This document shows, one piece after another, positions 49,363-60,424 of a stretch of 64,000 nt of DNA. The notes under the pieces are model-generated. The model did not search any database. It was not told where the DNA came from and was given only the letters and a program-made list of their open reading frames with translations. Source of the DNA: an uncultured Prevotellaceae bacterium (GTDB lineage Bacteria > Bacteroidota > Bacteroidia > Bacteroidales > Bacteroidaceae); the NCBI GenBank assembly GCA_902776665.1, contig CACYQZ010000010.1, forward strand, positions 26,353-90,352, given 5' to 3'. Position 1 is the first letter of the stretch. Each line of letters opens with the position of its first letter. The position numbers and the translations under genes are program-made.

Positions 49363-52300
49363 ATGGCTTTTAAGAAAGAAAACAAGGTAAAGAATAATTT
49401 TTCAAAAATTACCATCGGTCTGGCTTCTCCCGAAGAGATTCTCGAACACTCGTTCGGCGAGGTGACCAAGCCCGAGACCATCAATTACCGTACATATAAG
49501 CCCGAGCGCGACGGCTTGTTCTGCGAGCGCATCTTCGGTCCGACACGCGACTATGAGTGCGCCTGCGGCAAGTACAAGCGCATCCGCTACAAAGGCATCG
49601 TTTGCGACCGTTGCGGCGTTGAGGTGACCGAGAAGAAGGTGCGTCGCGACCGTAGCGGCCACATCGAACTCGTCGTTCCCGTCGCCCACATCTGGTATTT
49701 CCGCTCGTTGCCCAACAAAATCGGCTATCTGCTGGGAATGCCCACGAAAAAACTCGATGCCGTCATCTACTACGAGAAATACGTCGTCATCAAGCCGGGT
49801 ATCCTCGAAGGAAAGAAAGATGCCGAGGGCAACGAACTGCTCGGTTCTCACCAGTTCGACCTGCTGACCGAGGACGAATATCTGCACTTGCAGGAGAACT
49901 ATCTCGACCCGAACAACGACTATCTGGAAGACGGCGACCCCAACAAATTTGTCGCCAAAATGGGTGCAGAGGCCGTTTACGACCTGCTCGCCGGCCTCGA
50001 CCTCGACTCGCTGTCGTATGAACTGCGCGACCGTGCCAACAACGACTCGTCGCAGCAGCGCAAGACCGAGGCTCTGAAGCGTCTGCAAGTGGTGGAGGCA
50101 TTCCGCGTCAATCGCGAGACGAACCGTCCCGAGTGGATGATTCTGAAGATTCTTCCTGTCACTCCGCCCGAACTGCGTCCGTTGGTGCCGCTCGATGGTG
50201 GACGTTTCGCAACGAGCGACTTGAACGACCTCTATCGTCGTGTCATCATTCGTAACAATCGTCTGAAGAGACTCGTCGAAATCAAGGCTCCCGAGGTGAT
50301 TCTGCGCAACGAAAAACGTATGCTTCAAGAGGCTGTCGATTCGCTGTTCGACAACTCGCGCAAGTCGAGTGCCGTGAAGAGCGATTCGAACCGTCCGCTG
50401 AAGTCGCTGAGCGACTCGCTGAAGGGTAAACAAGGACGTTTCCGTCAGAATTTGCTCGGTAAGCGTGTTGACTACTCGGCTCGTTCGGTCATCGTGGTCG
50501 GCCCTGAACTGAAAATGGGCGAGTGCGGACTGCCGAAACTGATGGCAGCCGAGCTCTACAAGCCCTTCATCATCCGCAAACTCATCGAGCGCGGTATCGT
50601 CAAGACCGTGAAATCGGCCAAGAAAATCGTCGATCGCCGCGAGGCCATCGTCTGGGACATCCTCGAAAACGTGATGAAAGGTCATCCCGTGCTTCTGAAC
50701 CGTGCCCCGACGCTCCACCGACTCGGTATTCAGGCTTTCCAGCCGAAACTCATCGAAGGAAAGGCCATTCAGCTCCATCCGCTGGCTTGTACGGCGTTCA
50801 ACGCCGACTTCGACGGTGACCAGATGGCTGTTCACCTCCCGCTGTCGAACGAGGCCATTCTCGAAGCCCAGATTCTGATGCTCCAGAGCCACAACATTCT
50901 GAATCCTGCCAACGGCGCACCGATTACCGTGCCGTCGCAGGACATGGTGCTCGGACTCTACTATATCACAAAAATGCGCCCGGGAGCGAAGGGCGAAGGA
51001 CTCACGTTCTACGGTCCCGAAGAGGCCATCATTGCCCACAACGAGGGCAAGTGCGACCTCCACGCGCCGGTGAAAGTGATGGTCGATGACGTAGTCGATG
51101 GCAAGAAGGTTCGCCACATGGTGGAAACATCGGTCGGTCGCGTCATTGTCAATGGAATTGTGCCCAACGAGGTCGGTTTCTTCAATGAAATTATTTCGAA
51201 AAAGACGCTTCGCGGCATGATTGCCGACGTCATCAGCAAGGTCGGTATGTCGCGTGCCTGCGAATTCCTCGATGGAATCAAGAACCTCGGTTATCGCATG
51301 GCTTATGAGGCAGGTCTTTCGTTCAACCTCGACGACATCATCGTGCCGCCCGAGAAGGAAGGCATCGTCGCCAAGGGTCAGCGCGAGGTCGATGACATCC
51401 AGGCCAACTACGACATGGGTTTCATCACCGACAACGAGCGCTACAACCAAGTCATTGATGCTTGGACACACGTGAACAACGAACTCGGCGAAATCCTCTT
51501 GAAGGAAATGACCGAGGCCGACCAAGGTTTTAATGCCGTTTATATGATGCTCGACTCGGGTGCCCGTGGTTCGAAAGACCAGATCAAGCAGCTTTCGGGT
51601 ATGCGTGGTCTGATGGCAAAGCCGCAGCGCGCAGGTACCGAAGGTCAGCAGATTATCGAAAACCCGATTCTCTCGAACTTCAAAGAGGGTATGTCGGTGC
51701 TCGAATACTTCATTTCTTCACACGGTGCGCGTAAGGGTCTGGCCGACACCGCTATGAAAACGGCCGACGCTGGTTATCTGACGCGTCGTCTGGTCGATGT
51801 CAGCCACGACGTCATCATCAACGAGGAAGACTGCGGCACGCTCCGCGGACTGGTTTGCTCGGCGCTGAAGAGCGGCGACGACGTGATTTCGAGCCTTGGC
51901 GAGCGTATTCTGGGTCGCGTCAGTGTCCACGACATCATCCATCCCTCGACGGGCGAGATGATTTGTGCCGCCGGCGAGGAAATCACGGAAGAAAAAGTCG
52001 CTCTCATCGAAAATTCACCGATTGAAAGCGTCGAAATTCGCTCGGTGCTGACCTGCGAATCGAAGAAGGGTGTTTGTATGAAATGTTACGGACGCAACCT
52101 CGCCACGCAGCGCATGGTGCAGAAGGGTGAGGCTGTCGGTGTCATCGCGGCACAGGCCATCGGTGAGCCGGGTACACAGCTGACACTGCGTACGTTCCAC
52201 GCTGGTGGTGTGGCAGGTAATGCCGCCGCCAACGCTTCGATTGTCGCCAAAAACGATGCCAAACTCGAATTCGACGAACTGCGTACCGTTTCTTTCCTTG

Positions 52301-53694
52301 AAAAAGAAGGTGGTAACGAAGTCGAGTGCCAGATGGTTGTCAGCCGACTGGCCGAAGTGCGCTTCGTCGATCCGAATACGAAGATTGTGCTCTCTACGAT
52401 GAACGTTCCTTACGGTTCTTCGCTCTACAAGATGCAGGGCGATACCGTTAAGAAAGGCGAACTCGTGGCCAAATGGGACCCGTTCAATGCCGTCATTGTC
52501 ACCGAATTTGCAGGTAAACTGCACTTCCGCGACGTGATTGAAGGCACGACCTATAAGGCTGAAACCGACGAAACGACCGGTTTGACCGAGAAGATTATCA
52601 TCGACTCTCACGACCATACGAAAATGCCGTCGTGCGACATCGTCGGTAAGAATGGCGAGGTGCTCGGTACCTACAACTTCCCCGTGGGCGGTCACGTCGT
52701 GGTGGAAGATGGCGATATGATTGAGACGGGTCAGACATTGGTAAAAATTCCGCGTGCCGTCGGCGGTGCTGGCGACATCACGGGTGGTCTGCCGCGTGTT
52801 ACAGAGTTGTTCGAGGCTCGCAACCCGTCGAATCCGGCTGTGGTCAGCGAAATCGACGGTGAGGTGACGATGGGCAAGGTCAAGCGAGGCAACCGCGAAA
52901 TCGTCGTGACCTCGAAGACTGGTGACCAGAAGAAATACCTCGTGTCGCTCTCGAAGCAGATTCTCGTGCAGGAGCACGATGCTGTGCGTGCAGGAACGCC
53001 GCTTTCTGACGGTGTCATCACGCCCAACGACATCCTCGCCATCAAGGGCCCGACCGCCGTTCAGGAATACATTGTCAATGAGGTGCAGGACGTCTATCGT
53101 CTGCAAGGTGTGAAAATCAACGACAAGCACTTTGAAATCATCGTGCGCCAGATGATGCGCAAGGTTCAAATCAGCGAACCCGGCGACACCACGTTCTTGG
53201 AGCAGGAACTCGTCGATAAACTCGACTTCCTCGAGGAGAACGACCGCATCTGGGGTAAGAAAGTCGTCACCGACGCTGGCGATTCCGAGAATATGAAGCC
53301 CGGTCAGATTGTGACGGCACGCCGTCTGCGCGAGGAAAACTCGTCGCTGAAGCGCCGCGACCTGCGTCCTGTTCAGGTGCGCGATGCTGTGCCTGCCACT
53401 TCGACGCAGATTCTGCAAGGTATCTCGCGTGCCGCACTCCAGACGAAGTCGTTCATGTCGGCTGCATCGTTCCAGGAAACCACGAAGGTGCTCAACGAAG
53501 CCGCCATCCGTGGCAAGGTCGATACGCTCGAAGGCATGAAGGAGAACGTCATCACCGGTCACCTGATTCCTGCCGGAACGGGTATGCGCCAGTGGGAGAA
53601 AATCATCGTCGGTTCGCGTGAGGAATACGACCGCATGCAGGCCAACAAGAAGAACGTGATTGACTTTGCCGAAGCCGACGAGGCGGCGGAGTAA
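49363..53694 (+). CDS. rpoC: DNA-directed RNA polymerase subunit beta'
   Basis: A 1443-residue subunit. The zinc-binding [19 protein letters not shown] and the catalytic NADFDGDQM (residues 480-488; three Asp chelate Mg) are intact. The second zinc cluster ([15 protein letters not shown]) and the trigger-loop region [17 protein letters not shown] follow. Transcribed with rpoB, 34 bp upstream. A strong terminator follows. Confidence 0.99.
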   Translation: MAFKKENKVKNNFSKITIGLASPEEILEHSFGEVTKPETINYRTYKPERDGLFCERIFGPTRDYECACGKYKRIRYKGIVCDRCGVEVTEKKVRRDRSGHIELVVPVAHIWYFRSLPNKIGYLLGMPTKKLDAVIYYEKYVVIKPGILEGKKDAEGNELLGSHQFDLLTEDEYLHLQENYLDPNNDYLEDGDPNKFVAKMGAEAVYDLLAGLDLDSLSYELRDRANNDSSQQRKTEALKRLQVVEAFRVNRETNRPEWMILKILPVTPPELRPLVPLDGGRFATSDLNDLYRRVIIRNNRLKRLVEIKAPEVILRNEKRMLQEAVDSLFDNSRKSSAVKSDSNRPLKSLSDSLKGKQGRFRQNLLGKRVDYSARSVIVVGPELKMGECGLPKLMAAELYKPFIIRKLIERGIVKTVKSAKKIVDRREAIVWDILENVMKGHPVLLNRAPTLHRLGIQAFQPKLIEGKAIQLHPLACTAFNADFDGDQMAVHLPLSNEAILEAQILMLQSHNILNPANGAPITVPSQDMVLGLYYITKMRPGAKGEGLTFYGPEEAIIAHNEGKCDLHAPVKVMVDDVVDGKKVRHMVETSVGRVIVNGIVPNEVGFFNEIISKKTLRGMIADVISKVGMSRACEFLDGIKNLGYRMAYEAGLSFNLDDIIVPPEKEGIVAKGQREVDDIQANYDMGFITDNERYNQVIDAWTHVNNELGEILLKEMTEADQGFNAVYMMLDSGARGSKDQIKQLSGMRGLMAKPQRAGTEGQQIIENPILSNFKEGMSVLEYFISSHGARKGLADTAMKTADAGYLTRRLVDVSHDVIINEEDCGTLRGLVCSALKSGDDVISSLGERILGRVSVHDIIHPSTGEMICAAGEEITEEKVALIENSPIESVEIRSVLTCESKKGVCMKCYGRNLATQRMVQKGEAVGVIAAQAIGEPGTQLTLRTFHAGGVAGNAAANASIVAKNDAKLEFDELRTVSFLEKEGGNEVECQMVVSRLAEVRFVDPNTKIVLSTMNVPYGSSLYKMQGDTVKKGELVAKWDPFNAVIVTEFAGKLHFRDVIEGTTYKAETDETTGLTEKIIIDSHDHTKMPSCDIVGKNGEVLGTYNFPVGGHVVVEDGDMIETGQTLVKIPRAVGGAGDITGGLPRVTELFEARNPSNPAVVSEIDGEVTMGKVKRGNREIVVTSKTGDQKKYLVSLSKQILVQEHDAVRAGTPLSDGVITPNDILAIKGPTAVQEYIVNEVQDVYRLQGVKINDKHFEIIVRQMMRKVQISEPGDTTFLEQELVDKLDFLEENDRIWGKKVVTDAGDSENMKPGQIVTARRLREENSSLKRRDLRPVQVRDAVPATSTQILQGISRAALQTKSFMSAASFQETTKVLNEAAIRGKVDTLEGMKENVITGHLIPAGTGMRQWEKIIVGSREEYDRMQANKKNVIDFAEADEAAE

Positions 53695-53760
53695 TCGTTC
53701 GTAATAACATCGAGGCAATGACATTCGATTAAAAACGATTTTCGTTACCTCGAACCTCAA

Positions 53761-53798
53761 AAAAAAGAGCGAATCTAACAAAAAATTCGCTCTTTTTT
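53761..53798 (+). terminator. Intrinsic terminator of the rpoBC operon
   Basis: Arms AAAAAAGAGCGAAT (53761..53774) and ATTCGCTCTTTTTT (53785..53798) form a perfect 14-bp stem with a 10-nt loop. The A/T flanks make it usable on either strand. Confidence 0.9.
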
Positions 53799-53850
53799 CG
53801 TACTTTTCGACTTTGTAGAACTTACTTTCGTTTGGAAAAATCCAAAACAT

Positions 53851-53882
53851 TTTGGTTTTTCCCTCACTTTTTCGTATCTTTG
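53851..53882 (+). promoter_or_regulatory. Promoter of the GH84 gene
   Basis: TTTG (53851..53854) and TATCTTTG (53875..53882) are 20 nt apart, 19 nt before the start at 53902. Confidence 0.75.
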
Positions 53883-53901
53883 CAAACAAATTCTAAACTG
53901 A

Positions 53902-55887
53902 ATGAAAATCATGAAGAAAAAACAACTTTTTTTCCTGCTGACGATGTTCTTCTCGCTCAGCGCGTTGGCCGATGGCTACACAATTTATCCGATTCCCCAT
54001 GAGCAGGTTGCCGGACAAGGCTCTGCTACGTTCACAAAGGCGGTGAGCATCGTCGTTGAGGATGGAATCGACAGTTATACACAAAGTCGCGCCATTCAGG
54101 TGTTGGCCGAGCGCGGACTGCAGGCCGCCGTCGTGAAAAAGGCGAAAGGAGGCCAGTCGGTGGTCTATCTGGGCGTGAATGGCTCGAAAGGCGTGGCCGA
54201 CAAGATGGCCGACCGTCTGAAATTGCGTCGCGACGTTTTTACAAAGGAAAAATACGACCGCCACATCGTGAACCTGACGGCGGAGAAGGGTAGGGCACAG
54301 GTCGTGGTGCTCGGCGAGAACACCGATGCCGTTTTCTACGGCTTGGCGACGCTGGAGCAGATGCTCGACCGCGGTACGAAATCGCTGCCTTGCGCCACGT
54401 TCTACGACTATGCCGACGTGCAGAATCGCGGTGTCATCGAGGGTTACTACGGTGTACCTTACAGCATGGAAGTGACTGCCGATTTGTTCCGTTTCATGGC
54501 GCGCTACAAACTGAACGCCTATATGTACGGCGCGAAGTCCGACCCCTATCACTCGCGCTATTGGGACAAGGCCTATCCCGAGAAAATTTCCAACGAGGAG
54601 CGTCGCCTCGGTCTGATGACGCAGGATATGCTCTGCCAACTGACCGACGTGGCTCACCAGACGAAGGTGAATTTCATTTGGGCGATTCACCCGGGACAGA
54701 GTTTCACGAATGCCAACAGCCACGATGTGCTTGACCGAATCATGTCGAAATTCGAGAAAATGTATGAACTCGGTGTGCGGCAGTTCGGCGTGTTTGTCGA
54801 TGATGTCGGTGTGCCCGATGACGAACCTACGTTGAAACTCGGTGCCGAGCGACTCGCGCAGTTGCAGGGCAAAATCGATGCGAAATGGAACCGTCCAGGC
54901 GCAAATCCCGCCGACACCGTCAAGCCGCTGCAATATGTGCCGCAACTCTATGCTTTCAGTTGGGTTTCCAAGGAAAAAGCCCAGAAATTCTGGGAGTCGC
55001 TGCGCCCCGTACCTGCGAAGGTGAACATCTACACGACGGGTAAAAACGTGTGGTCGGTGCCCAACAGCAGCGACCTCGACGTGCTCCACAACTACCTCGG
55101 TCGCGAGGTGTCGTGGTGGTGGAACTATCCCTGCAACGACAACGATATGACGAAGATTTTCCCTGCCGACACCTACTCGAATTTCGCCGACGAGAAGCAC
55201 ATTGCCAACGATGCGAAACTCGAAAAGGGTCTGCGTCTGAAAACCATCATCATCAACCCGATGCAACAGGGTGAACTCTCGAAAATTGCGCTGTTCAGCG
55301 TGGCCGACTACACGTGGAATATGGCGACCTTCGACAATATGCAGAGTTGGGAAGCGTCGCTGCCCGCCATTCTCGGACGCGACCGTGCCGATGCTTTCAA
55401 GCAAATTGTTCCCTACCTGCGCCACTACGACGCTCAGACGCCACTCGCCCATCTCATCGACGACTTCAAGAAGGCTTACGAGTCGGGAAATGCGGCTGAA
55501 AAAGCGAAAACTTCGACTGCGCTGACGGAAGAATTGAAGTGTCTCGGCGAGGCTTGCGATGTCGTGGCCGCGATGTCCGACAGCCATTGCGAGAGCGACA
55601 GCCTTTTCTACGGCGACCTGCGCCCGTGGCTGCTCAAGTTGAAGTCGATGACCACGCAGGCGCAGACGATGCTCCGCGCAATGGCACCCGATGGCGAGAA
55701 AATCGTTAGTCGAATCGACTTCGCGAAGAGTTGGTCGGCCATCGAGGGAATGGAGAAGAACGAGCAGTTCCAGTTCGACGTGCTCAACGGCCTCGGCAGC
55801 GACATCAAACTTTCTGTCCTCACCGCCGAGCCTGCCGCCAAATCGCTCCGTCCGTTCCTCGACTGGCTGTTGGAGCAGCAGAAGTAA
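53902..55887 (+). CDS. Secreted GH84 beta-N-acetylglucosaminidase
   Basis: A 661-residue protein with a signal peptide (ends near ALADG), a GH20b-like N-terminal domain, and the GH84 catalytic barrel: NRGVIEGYYGVPYS, YMYGAKSDPYHSRYW, and the catalytic Asp pair in FGVFVDDVG (Asp300, Asp301). A helical C-terminal domain follows. GH84 enzymes remove beta-linked GlcNAc by substrate assistance. It is placed between rpoC and the DUF3467 gene. An alternative start at 53911 is possible. It lacks the C-terminal tail seen on the GH2 and GH20 enzymes. Confidence 0.9.
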   Translation: MKIMKKKQLFFLLTMFFSLSALADGYTIYPIPHEQVAGQGSATFTKAVSIVVEDGIDSYTQSRAIQVLAERGLQAAVVKKAKGGQSVVYLGVNGSKGVADKMADRLKLRRDVFTKEKYDRHIVNLTAEKGRAQVVVLGENTDAVFYGLATLEQMLDRGTKSLPCATFYDYADVQNRGVIEGYYGVPYSMEVTADLFRFMARYKLNAYMYGAKSDPYHSRYWDKAYPEKISNEERRLGLMTQDMLCQLTDVAHQTKVNFIWAIHPGQSFTNANSHDVLDRIMSKFEKMYELGVRQFGVFVDDVGVPDDEPTLKLGAERLAQLQGKIDAKWNRPGANPADTVKPLQYVPQLYAFSWVSKEKAQKFWESLRPVPAKVNIYTTGKNVWSVPNSSDLDVLHNYLGREVSWWWNYPCNDNDMTKIFPADTYSNFADEKHIANDAKLEKGLRLKTIIINPMQQGELSKIALFSVADYTWNMATFDNMQSWEASLPAILGRDRADAFKQIVPYLRHYDAQTPLAHLIDDFKKAYESGNAAEKAKTSTALTEELKCLGEACDVVAAMSDSHCESDSLFYGDLRPWLLKLKSMTTQAQTMLRAMAPDGEKIVSRIDFAKSWSAIEGMEKNEQFQFDVLNGLGSDIKLSVLTAEPAAKSLRPFLDWLLEQQK

Positions 55888-55918
55888 TAAAATTGTAATA
55901 CAATATTTTTAGATCAAA

Positions 55919-56239
55919 ATGGAAAACAAAAAACAACCCCAAAATCAGGGACTGCAACTGAACCTGAAACCCGAAATCGCCAGTGGCGAATACTCAAACC
56001 TCGCGTTGATCACCCACTCGCCCAGCGAGATCGTCTTAGATTTCGCACGCCACATGCCCGGAATGCCGCAGCCGGAAGTCTGCAGCCGTATTATTATGGC
56101 ACCCGAACACGCCAAGCGACTGCTCGGTGCATTGCAAGAGAATATCTACAAATACGAGCAGCAGTTCGGACACATCGAACTCTCCAGAGGTTCACAACGC
56201 ACCATCGCACCCTTCGGAGGTGGTCATGGAGAGGCTTAA
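55919..56239 (+). CDS. DUF3467 domain protein
   Basis: A 106-residue protein of the DUF3467 family: YSNLALITHSPSEIVLDF, then PEVCSRIIMAPEHAKRLLGAL. No function is known. As I recall, in Bacteroidota it usually follows rpoC directly; here a GH84 gene lies between. A terminator follows. Confidence 0.8.
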   Translation: MENKKQPQNQGLQLNLKPEIASGEYSNLALITHSPSEIVLDFARHMPGMPQPEVCSRIIMAPEHAKRLLGALQENIYKYEQQFGHIELSRGSQRTIAPFGGGHGEA

Positions 56240-56286
56240 AAACTCAAATTTTGAGTTAATAAGTGTTTTAAGTGTTATATTTTATT

Positions 56287-56315
56287 AAAATCGGGCTTTT
56301 GTCCGATTTTTCTTT
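56287..56315 (+). terminator. Intrinsic terminator after the DUF3467 gene
   Basis: Arms AAAATCGG (56287..56294) and CCGATTTT (56303..56310) with a following TCTTTTCTTT run. A second weaker stem AACTCAAATTTTGAGTT lies just upstream. Confidence 0.8.
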
Positions 56316-56347
56316 TCTTTTTATCATTGTGTTTGAAAAAAAAAGTG

Positions 56348-56355
56348 TAATTTTG
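56348..56355 (+). promoter_or_regulatory. -7 box of the rpsL promoter
   Basis: TAATTTTG in GTGTAATTTTGCAGCCCGAA, identical over 20 nt to the rpmH promoter region. A possible -33 TTG is 18 nt upstream. The leader to rpsL is about 110 nt. Confidence 0.65.
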
Positions 56356-56471
56356 CAGCCCGAAATGTCATAGTTATGCCCTTTTTCGAATGGGGCAGTG
56401 CGACGAAAGGCATTCGTAAACAGTTGATAATAAACGAAATACAATAATATAAACTTAAAAAATTAAACATT

Positions 56472-56852
56472 ATGCCTACTATTTCACAGTTAGTTAGAAA
56501 AGGCAGAAAGGAGCTTGTGGACAAGAGCAAGTCGCCCGCTTTGGATTCATGTCCTCAGCGTCGCGGTGTTTGCGTGCGCGTCTATACGACAACTCCTAAG
56601 AAGCCTAATTCGGCAATGCGTAAAGTTGCCCGTGTTCGTTTGACAAACCAGAAGGAAGTGAACTCCTACATCCCAGGAGAAGGTCACAACCTTCAGGAGC
56701 ACTCTATCGTTTTGGTGCGCGGCGGTCGTGTGAAAGACCTCCCCGGCGTGCGCTATCACATTGTTCGCGGAACCCTCGACACGGCTGGTGTGGCCAACCG
56801 CACACAGCGTCGTTCGAAGTACGGTGCCAAGCGTCCTAAAGCGAAGAAGTAA
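56472..56852 (+). CDS. rpsL: 30S ribosomal protein S12 (uS12)
   Basis: A 126-residue protein with [20 protein letters not shown] and [16 protein letters not shown]. The two lysines that mutate in streptomycin resistance (in PKKPNS and VKDLPG) are of the sensitive type. It is part of the decoding centre and heads rpsL-rpsG-fusA-rpsJ. Confidence 0.98.
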   Translation: MPTISQLVRKGRKELVDKSKSPALDSCPQRRGVCVRVYTTTPKKPNSAMRKVARVRLTNQKEVNSYIPGEGHNLQEHSIVLVRGGRVKDLPGVRYHIVRGTLDTAGVANRTQRRSKYGAKRPKAKK

Positions 56853-57027
56853 ACAAAAGGCTCAAGGCTAAAATCGGAGAAGGTTTCAGCCGCAGGCCGT
56901 AAGAAAAAAGAGAAAAAACAAACCCGTTTTGCTGGAGAAAAGTTATCAAGGTTGAGTAAACGCCCGGGAGAGGGTGTTGAAGATCGGAAAAACGACAGCC
57001 CCAAGCAGAATCAATTTTCAAAACAAA

Positions 57028-57504
57028 ATGAGAAAAGCAAAACCAAAGAAGCGTCTGGTATTGCCAGACCCAGTGTTCAACGACACAAAGGTGTCGAAGT
57101 TTGTGAATCACCTGATGTACGACGGTAAGAAGAACATCTCTTATACGATTTTCTACACCGCCCTCGACATCGTCAAGGAGAAGATGGCCAAGGAAGAGAA
57201 GGCTCCGCTTGAGATTTGGAAGCAGGCCCTCGACAACATCACCCCGCAGGTCGAGGTGAAGAGCCGCCGTATCGGTGGTGCAACCTTCCAGGTGCCGACA
57301 GAGATTCGCCCCGACCGCAAGGAGAGCGTTTCGATGAAGAATATGATTAACTTCGCCCGCAAGCGTGGCGGTAAGGGTATGGCTGAGAAGCTGGCTGCCG
57401 AAATCATGGACGCCTACAACAGTCAGGGCGGTGCCTTCAAGCGTAAGGAGGATATGCACCGTATGGCCGAGGCTAACCGTGCATTTGCCCATTTCCGTTT
57501 TTAA
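57028..57504 (+). CDS. rpsG: 30S ribosomal protein S7 (uS7)
   Basis: A 158-residue protein ([21 protein letters not shown] at the start). It nucleates head assembly of the small subunit. ATG 57028 is chosen; the frame extends to 56974 but the family start is MRK. The 175-nt gap after rpsL is unusually long for this operon and may hold a regulatory site. Confidence 0.97.
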   Translation: MRKAKPKKRLVLPDPVFNDTKVSKFVNHLMYDGKKNISYTIFYTALDIVKEKMAKEEKAPLEIWKQALDNITPQVEVKSRRIGGATFQVPTEIRPDRKESVSMKNMINFARKRGGKGMAEKLAAEIMDAYNSQGGAFKRKEDMHRMAEANRAFAHFRF

Positions 57505-57559
57505 AAGTGAAAAGGTTAAAAAGATTTTAGGGTAAATTAAATAGAAGAAAAAGGAAAAA

Positions 57560-59677
57560 ATGGCAAATCGCGATTTACATTTGACTCGTAACATCGGCAT
57601 TATGGCCCACATCGATGCCGGTAAGACAACTACGTCGGAGCGCATCCTGTTCTACACGGGAAAAACCCACAAAATCGGTGAGGTGCACGATGGTGCAGCC
57701 ACGATGGACTGGATGGCGCAAGAGCAGGAGCGTGGCATCACCATCACTTCTGCCGCCACGACGTGTAATTGGAATTACGACAACAAGCAATACAAAATCA
57801 ACCTCATCGACACTCCGGGGCACGTCGATTTCACCGCCGAGGTGGAGCGCTCGTTGCGCGTACTCGACGGTGCTGTGGCAACCTACTCGGCTGCCGACGG
57901 CGTTCAGCCCCAGTCGGAAACCGTTTGGCGTCAGGCCGACAAGTACAACGTGCCCCGTATCGGCTATGTGAACAAGATGGACCGCTCGGGTGCCGACTTC
58001 TTCGAGACCGTGCGCCAGATGAAAGAAATTCTGGGTGCCAACCCCTGCCCCGTGCAGATTCCCATCGGTGCCGAGGAGAATTTCAAGGGTCTCATCGACC
58101 TCATTAAAATGAAGGCCATTTTGTGGCACGACGAGACGATGGGTGCCGAATACGACATCGAAGAGATTCCTGCCGACCTCGTGGATGAGGCTCAGGAGTG
58201 GCGCGACAAGATGATTGAGCAGGCCGCCAATTTCGACGACGCTTTGATGGAAAAATACCTCGAGGGTCAGGATATTAGCGAGGCTGAAATCATTGCCGCT
58301 ATCCGCAAGGGCTGTTGCGCAATGGAGGTGACGCCGATGGTGCTCGGTTCGTCGTATAAGAACAAGGGCGTTCAGCCGCTGCTCGACTACGTTTGCGCAT
58401 TCCTTCCCTCGCCCCTCGACACCGAGGCCGTGATGGGTACGAATCCCGACACCGACGAGGAAGAAGGTCGCAAACCCAGCGAGGATGCACCCACATCGGC
58501 ACTGGCTTTCAAGATTGCCACCGACCCCTACATGGGCCGTCTGGTGTTCTTCCGTGTCTATTCGGGTAAAATCACCGCAGGAAGCTACGTCTATAACCCG
58601 CGCTCGGGCAAGAAAGAACGTATCAGCCGCCTGTTCCAAATGAACTCGAACAAGGAAATTCCGATGGAATCGATCGACGCTGGCGACATTGGCGCAGGCG
58701 TAGGTTTCAAGGACATTCGCACGGGCGACACGCTCTGCGACGAGGCACATCCGATTGTTCTCGAGTCGATGACCTTCCCCGACACGGTGATTTCGATTGC
58801 CGTGGAGCCGAAGTCGCAGGCTGACATTGCCAAACTCGACAACGGTCTGGCAAAACTCGCCGAGGAAGACCCGACCTTCACCGTCCGCACCGACGAACAA
58901 AGCGGTCAGACCATTATTTCGGGTATGGGCGAGTTGCACCTCGACATCATCATCGACCGTCTGAAGCGCGAATTCAAGGTGGAATGTAACCAAGGCAAGC
59001 CGCAGGTGAACTACAAGGAGGCCATCACGAATACTGTCGAAAACTATCGCGAGGTCTATAAGAAGCAGACCGGTGGTCGTGGTAAGTTCGCCGACATCAT
59101 CGTCAACGTCGGTCCGAAAGATCCCGACTACACCGAAGGCGACCTGCAGTTCATCAACGAAGTCAAAGGTGGTAACATTCCGAAGGAATACATCCCGTCG
59201 ATTCAGAAGGGTTTTGAAACCGCTATGAAGAACGGTATTCTCGGCGGTTATCCGATGACTGGCCTGAAAGTGACCGTCGTCGATGGCTCGTTCCACCCCG
59301 TCGATTCCGACCAGCTCTCGTTCGAACTCGCCGCCATCAACGCCTATCGTAACATCTGCCCGAAAGCCGGTCCCGCTCTGATGGAGCCGATTATGAAGGT
59401 AGAAGTTGTCACGCCCGAAGAGAATATGGGTGACGTGATTGGCGACTTGAACAAGCGTCGCGGTCAGGTCGAAGGCATGGAAGAGGCTCGTTCTGGCGCT
59501 CGTGTCGTGAAGGCAAAGGTGCCCCTGTCCGAGATGTTCGGCTACGTCACCGCCCTGCGCACGATTACGTCGGGTCGCGCTACCAGTTCGATGGAATACG
59601 ACCACCACGCTCCGCTGTCGAGCTCGATTGCAAAGGCAGTGCTCGAGGAAGTAAAGGGTCGTGCGGACCTAGTGTAA
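57560..59677 (+). CDS. fusA: Elongation factor G
   Basis: A 705-residue translocation GTPase with G1 AHIDAGKTT, switch [15 protein letters not shown]3 DTPGHVDF, G4 NKMDR, and domains II-V ending with [25 protein letters not shown]. It drives tRNA-mRNA movement on the ribosome. It follows rpsG by 55 bp. Confidence 0.98.
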   Translation: MANRDLHLTRNIGIMAHIDAGKTTTSERILFYTGKTHKIGEVHDGAATMDWMAQEQERGITITSAATTCNWNYDNKQYKINLIDTPGHVDFTAEVERSLRVLDGAVATYSAADGVQPQSETVWRQADKYNVPRIGYVNKMDRSGADFFETVRQMKEILGANPCPVQIPIGAEENFKGLIDLIKMKAILWHDETMGAEYDIEEIPADLVDEAQEWRDKMIEQAANFDDALMEKYLEGQDISEAEIIAAIRKGCCAMEVTPMVLGSSYKNKGVQPLLDYVCAFLPSPLDTEAVMGTNPDTDEEEGRKPSEDAPTSALAFKIATDPYMGRLVFFRVYSGKITAGSYVYNPRSGKKERISRLFQMNSNKEIPMESIDAGDIGAGVGFKDIRTGDTLCDEAHPIVLESMTFPDTVISIAVEPKSQADIAKLDNGLAKLAEEDPTFTVRTDEQSGQTIISGMGELHLDIIIDRLKREFKVECNQGKPQVNYKEAITNTVENYREVYKKQTGGRGKFADIIVNVGPKDPDYTEGDLQFINEVKGGNIPKEYIPSIQKGFETAMKNGILGGYPMTGLKVTVVDGSFHPVDSDQLSFELAAINAYRNICPKAGPALMEPIMKVEVVTPEENMGDVIGDLNKRRGQVEGMEEARSGARVVKAKVPLSEMFGYVTALRTITSGRATSSMEYDHHAPLSSSIAKAVLEEVKGRADLV

Positions 59678-59783
59678 TCAACAATTCACAAAGAACAATT
59701 AACAAGGGAGTGCCGTTGAGCAAATGACTCTTTAACGGCCCCCTCTCAACAATTTTAAATCAACCATTAAAAATTAACAAATT

Positions 59784-60089
59784 ATGAGTCAGAAAATCAG
59801 AATCAAGCTGAAGAGCTACGACCACAAACTCGTGGACAAGTCAGCAGAGAAGATCGTGAAGGCAGTGAAGGCCACGGGTGCCATCGTGAGCGGCCCGATT
59901 CCCCTGCCCACCCACAAGCGTATCTACACGGTGAACCGTAGTACGTTCGTCAACAAGAAGGCCCGCGAGCAGTTCCAACTCTCGAACTACAAGCGCCTCA
60001 TCGACATCTACAGTTCCACCGCCAAGACCGTCGATGCCCTGATGAAGCTCGAACTTCCCAGCGGTGTTGAAGTCGAAATCAAGGTATAA
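59784..60089 (+). CDS. rpsJ: 30S ribosomal protein S10 (uS10)
   Basis: A 101-residue protein ([35 protein letters not shown]). It is a head protein and transcription factor NusE. Here it ends a transcription unit: a strong terminator follows and rplC has its own promoter. Confidence 0.97.
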   Translation: MSQKIRIKLKSYDHKLVDKSAEKIVKAVKATGAIVSGPIPLPTHKRIYTVNRSTFVNKKAREQFQLSNYKRLIDIYSSTAKTVDALMKLELPSGVEVEIKV

Positions 60090-60109
60090 TTGAGCTTTGG
60101 AATCAAGGA

Positions 60110-60146
60110 AATGGTGCAGCCGATTGTCGGTTGCGCCATTTTTTTT
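60110..60146 (+). terminator. Intrinsic terminator of the rpsL-rpsG-fusA-rpsJ unit
   Basis: Arms AATGGTGCAGCCGA (60110..60123) and TCGGTTGCGCCATT (60127..60140) form a 14-bp stem with two G-U pairs and a 3-nt loop, followed by T8. Confidence 0.85.
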
Positions 60147-60207
60147 GTCCAAAATCCGTCCGCTCGGCTCCAATCTGTAAGATTTTTCATAAAAAATCAT
60201 AAAAAAA

Positions 60208-60239
60208 TTTGGTGCGAAAGAAAAATATTCGTACCTTTG
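60208..60239 (+). promoter_or_regulatory. Promoter of the rplC operon
   Basis: TTTG (60208..60211) and TACCTTTG (60232..60239) are 20 nt apart, a consensus Bacteroidota promoter. The predicted leader to rplC is about 180 nt. Confidence 0.8.
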
Positions 60240-60244
60240 CACCC

Positions 60245-60424
60245 GCAAAAGTGCGTATTGCGCTGGCTTGAAAGCTATCAATACACTGATAAAGAGCAAC
60301 TTAGCCTTCAAATGTGAAGTAGTTGAAGTTCCTTTTTAAGTGTTTTGTGGGCTTGTCAGAAAGCGGAATTTCACACTTAAAAAGGAACAAATTTTTATAA
60401 CATTATTATTAATTTTAGACTGAA
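60245..60424 (+). promoter_or_regulatory. rplC operon leader with a long hairpin
   Basis: The leader has a perfect 16-bp inverted repeat, GTTCCTTTTTAAGTGT (60328..60343) and ACACTTAAAAAGGAAC (60373..60388), with a 29-nt loop. It is followed by AAATTTTTATAAC and then the rplC start 36 nt later. It could be an autoregulatory leader (the E. coli S10 leader is controlled by L4) or an attenuator. No similarity to the E. coli leader is visible. Confidence 0.65.

Noticed and set aside
56853-57027. Possible small gene between rpsL and rpsG
   Set aside because: The 175-nt gap has no start-stop frame with ribosomal or other features; the frame from 56974 only extends rpsG.
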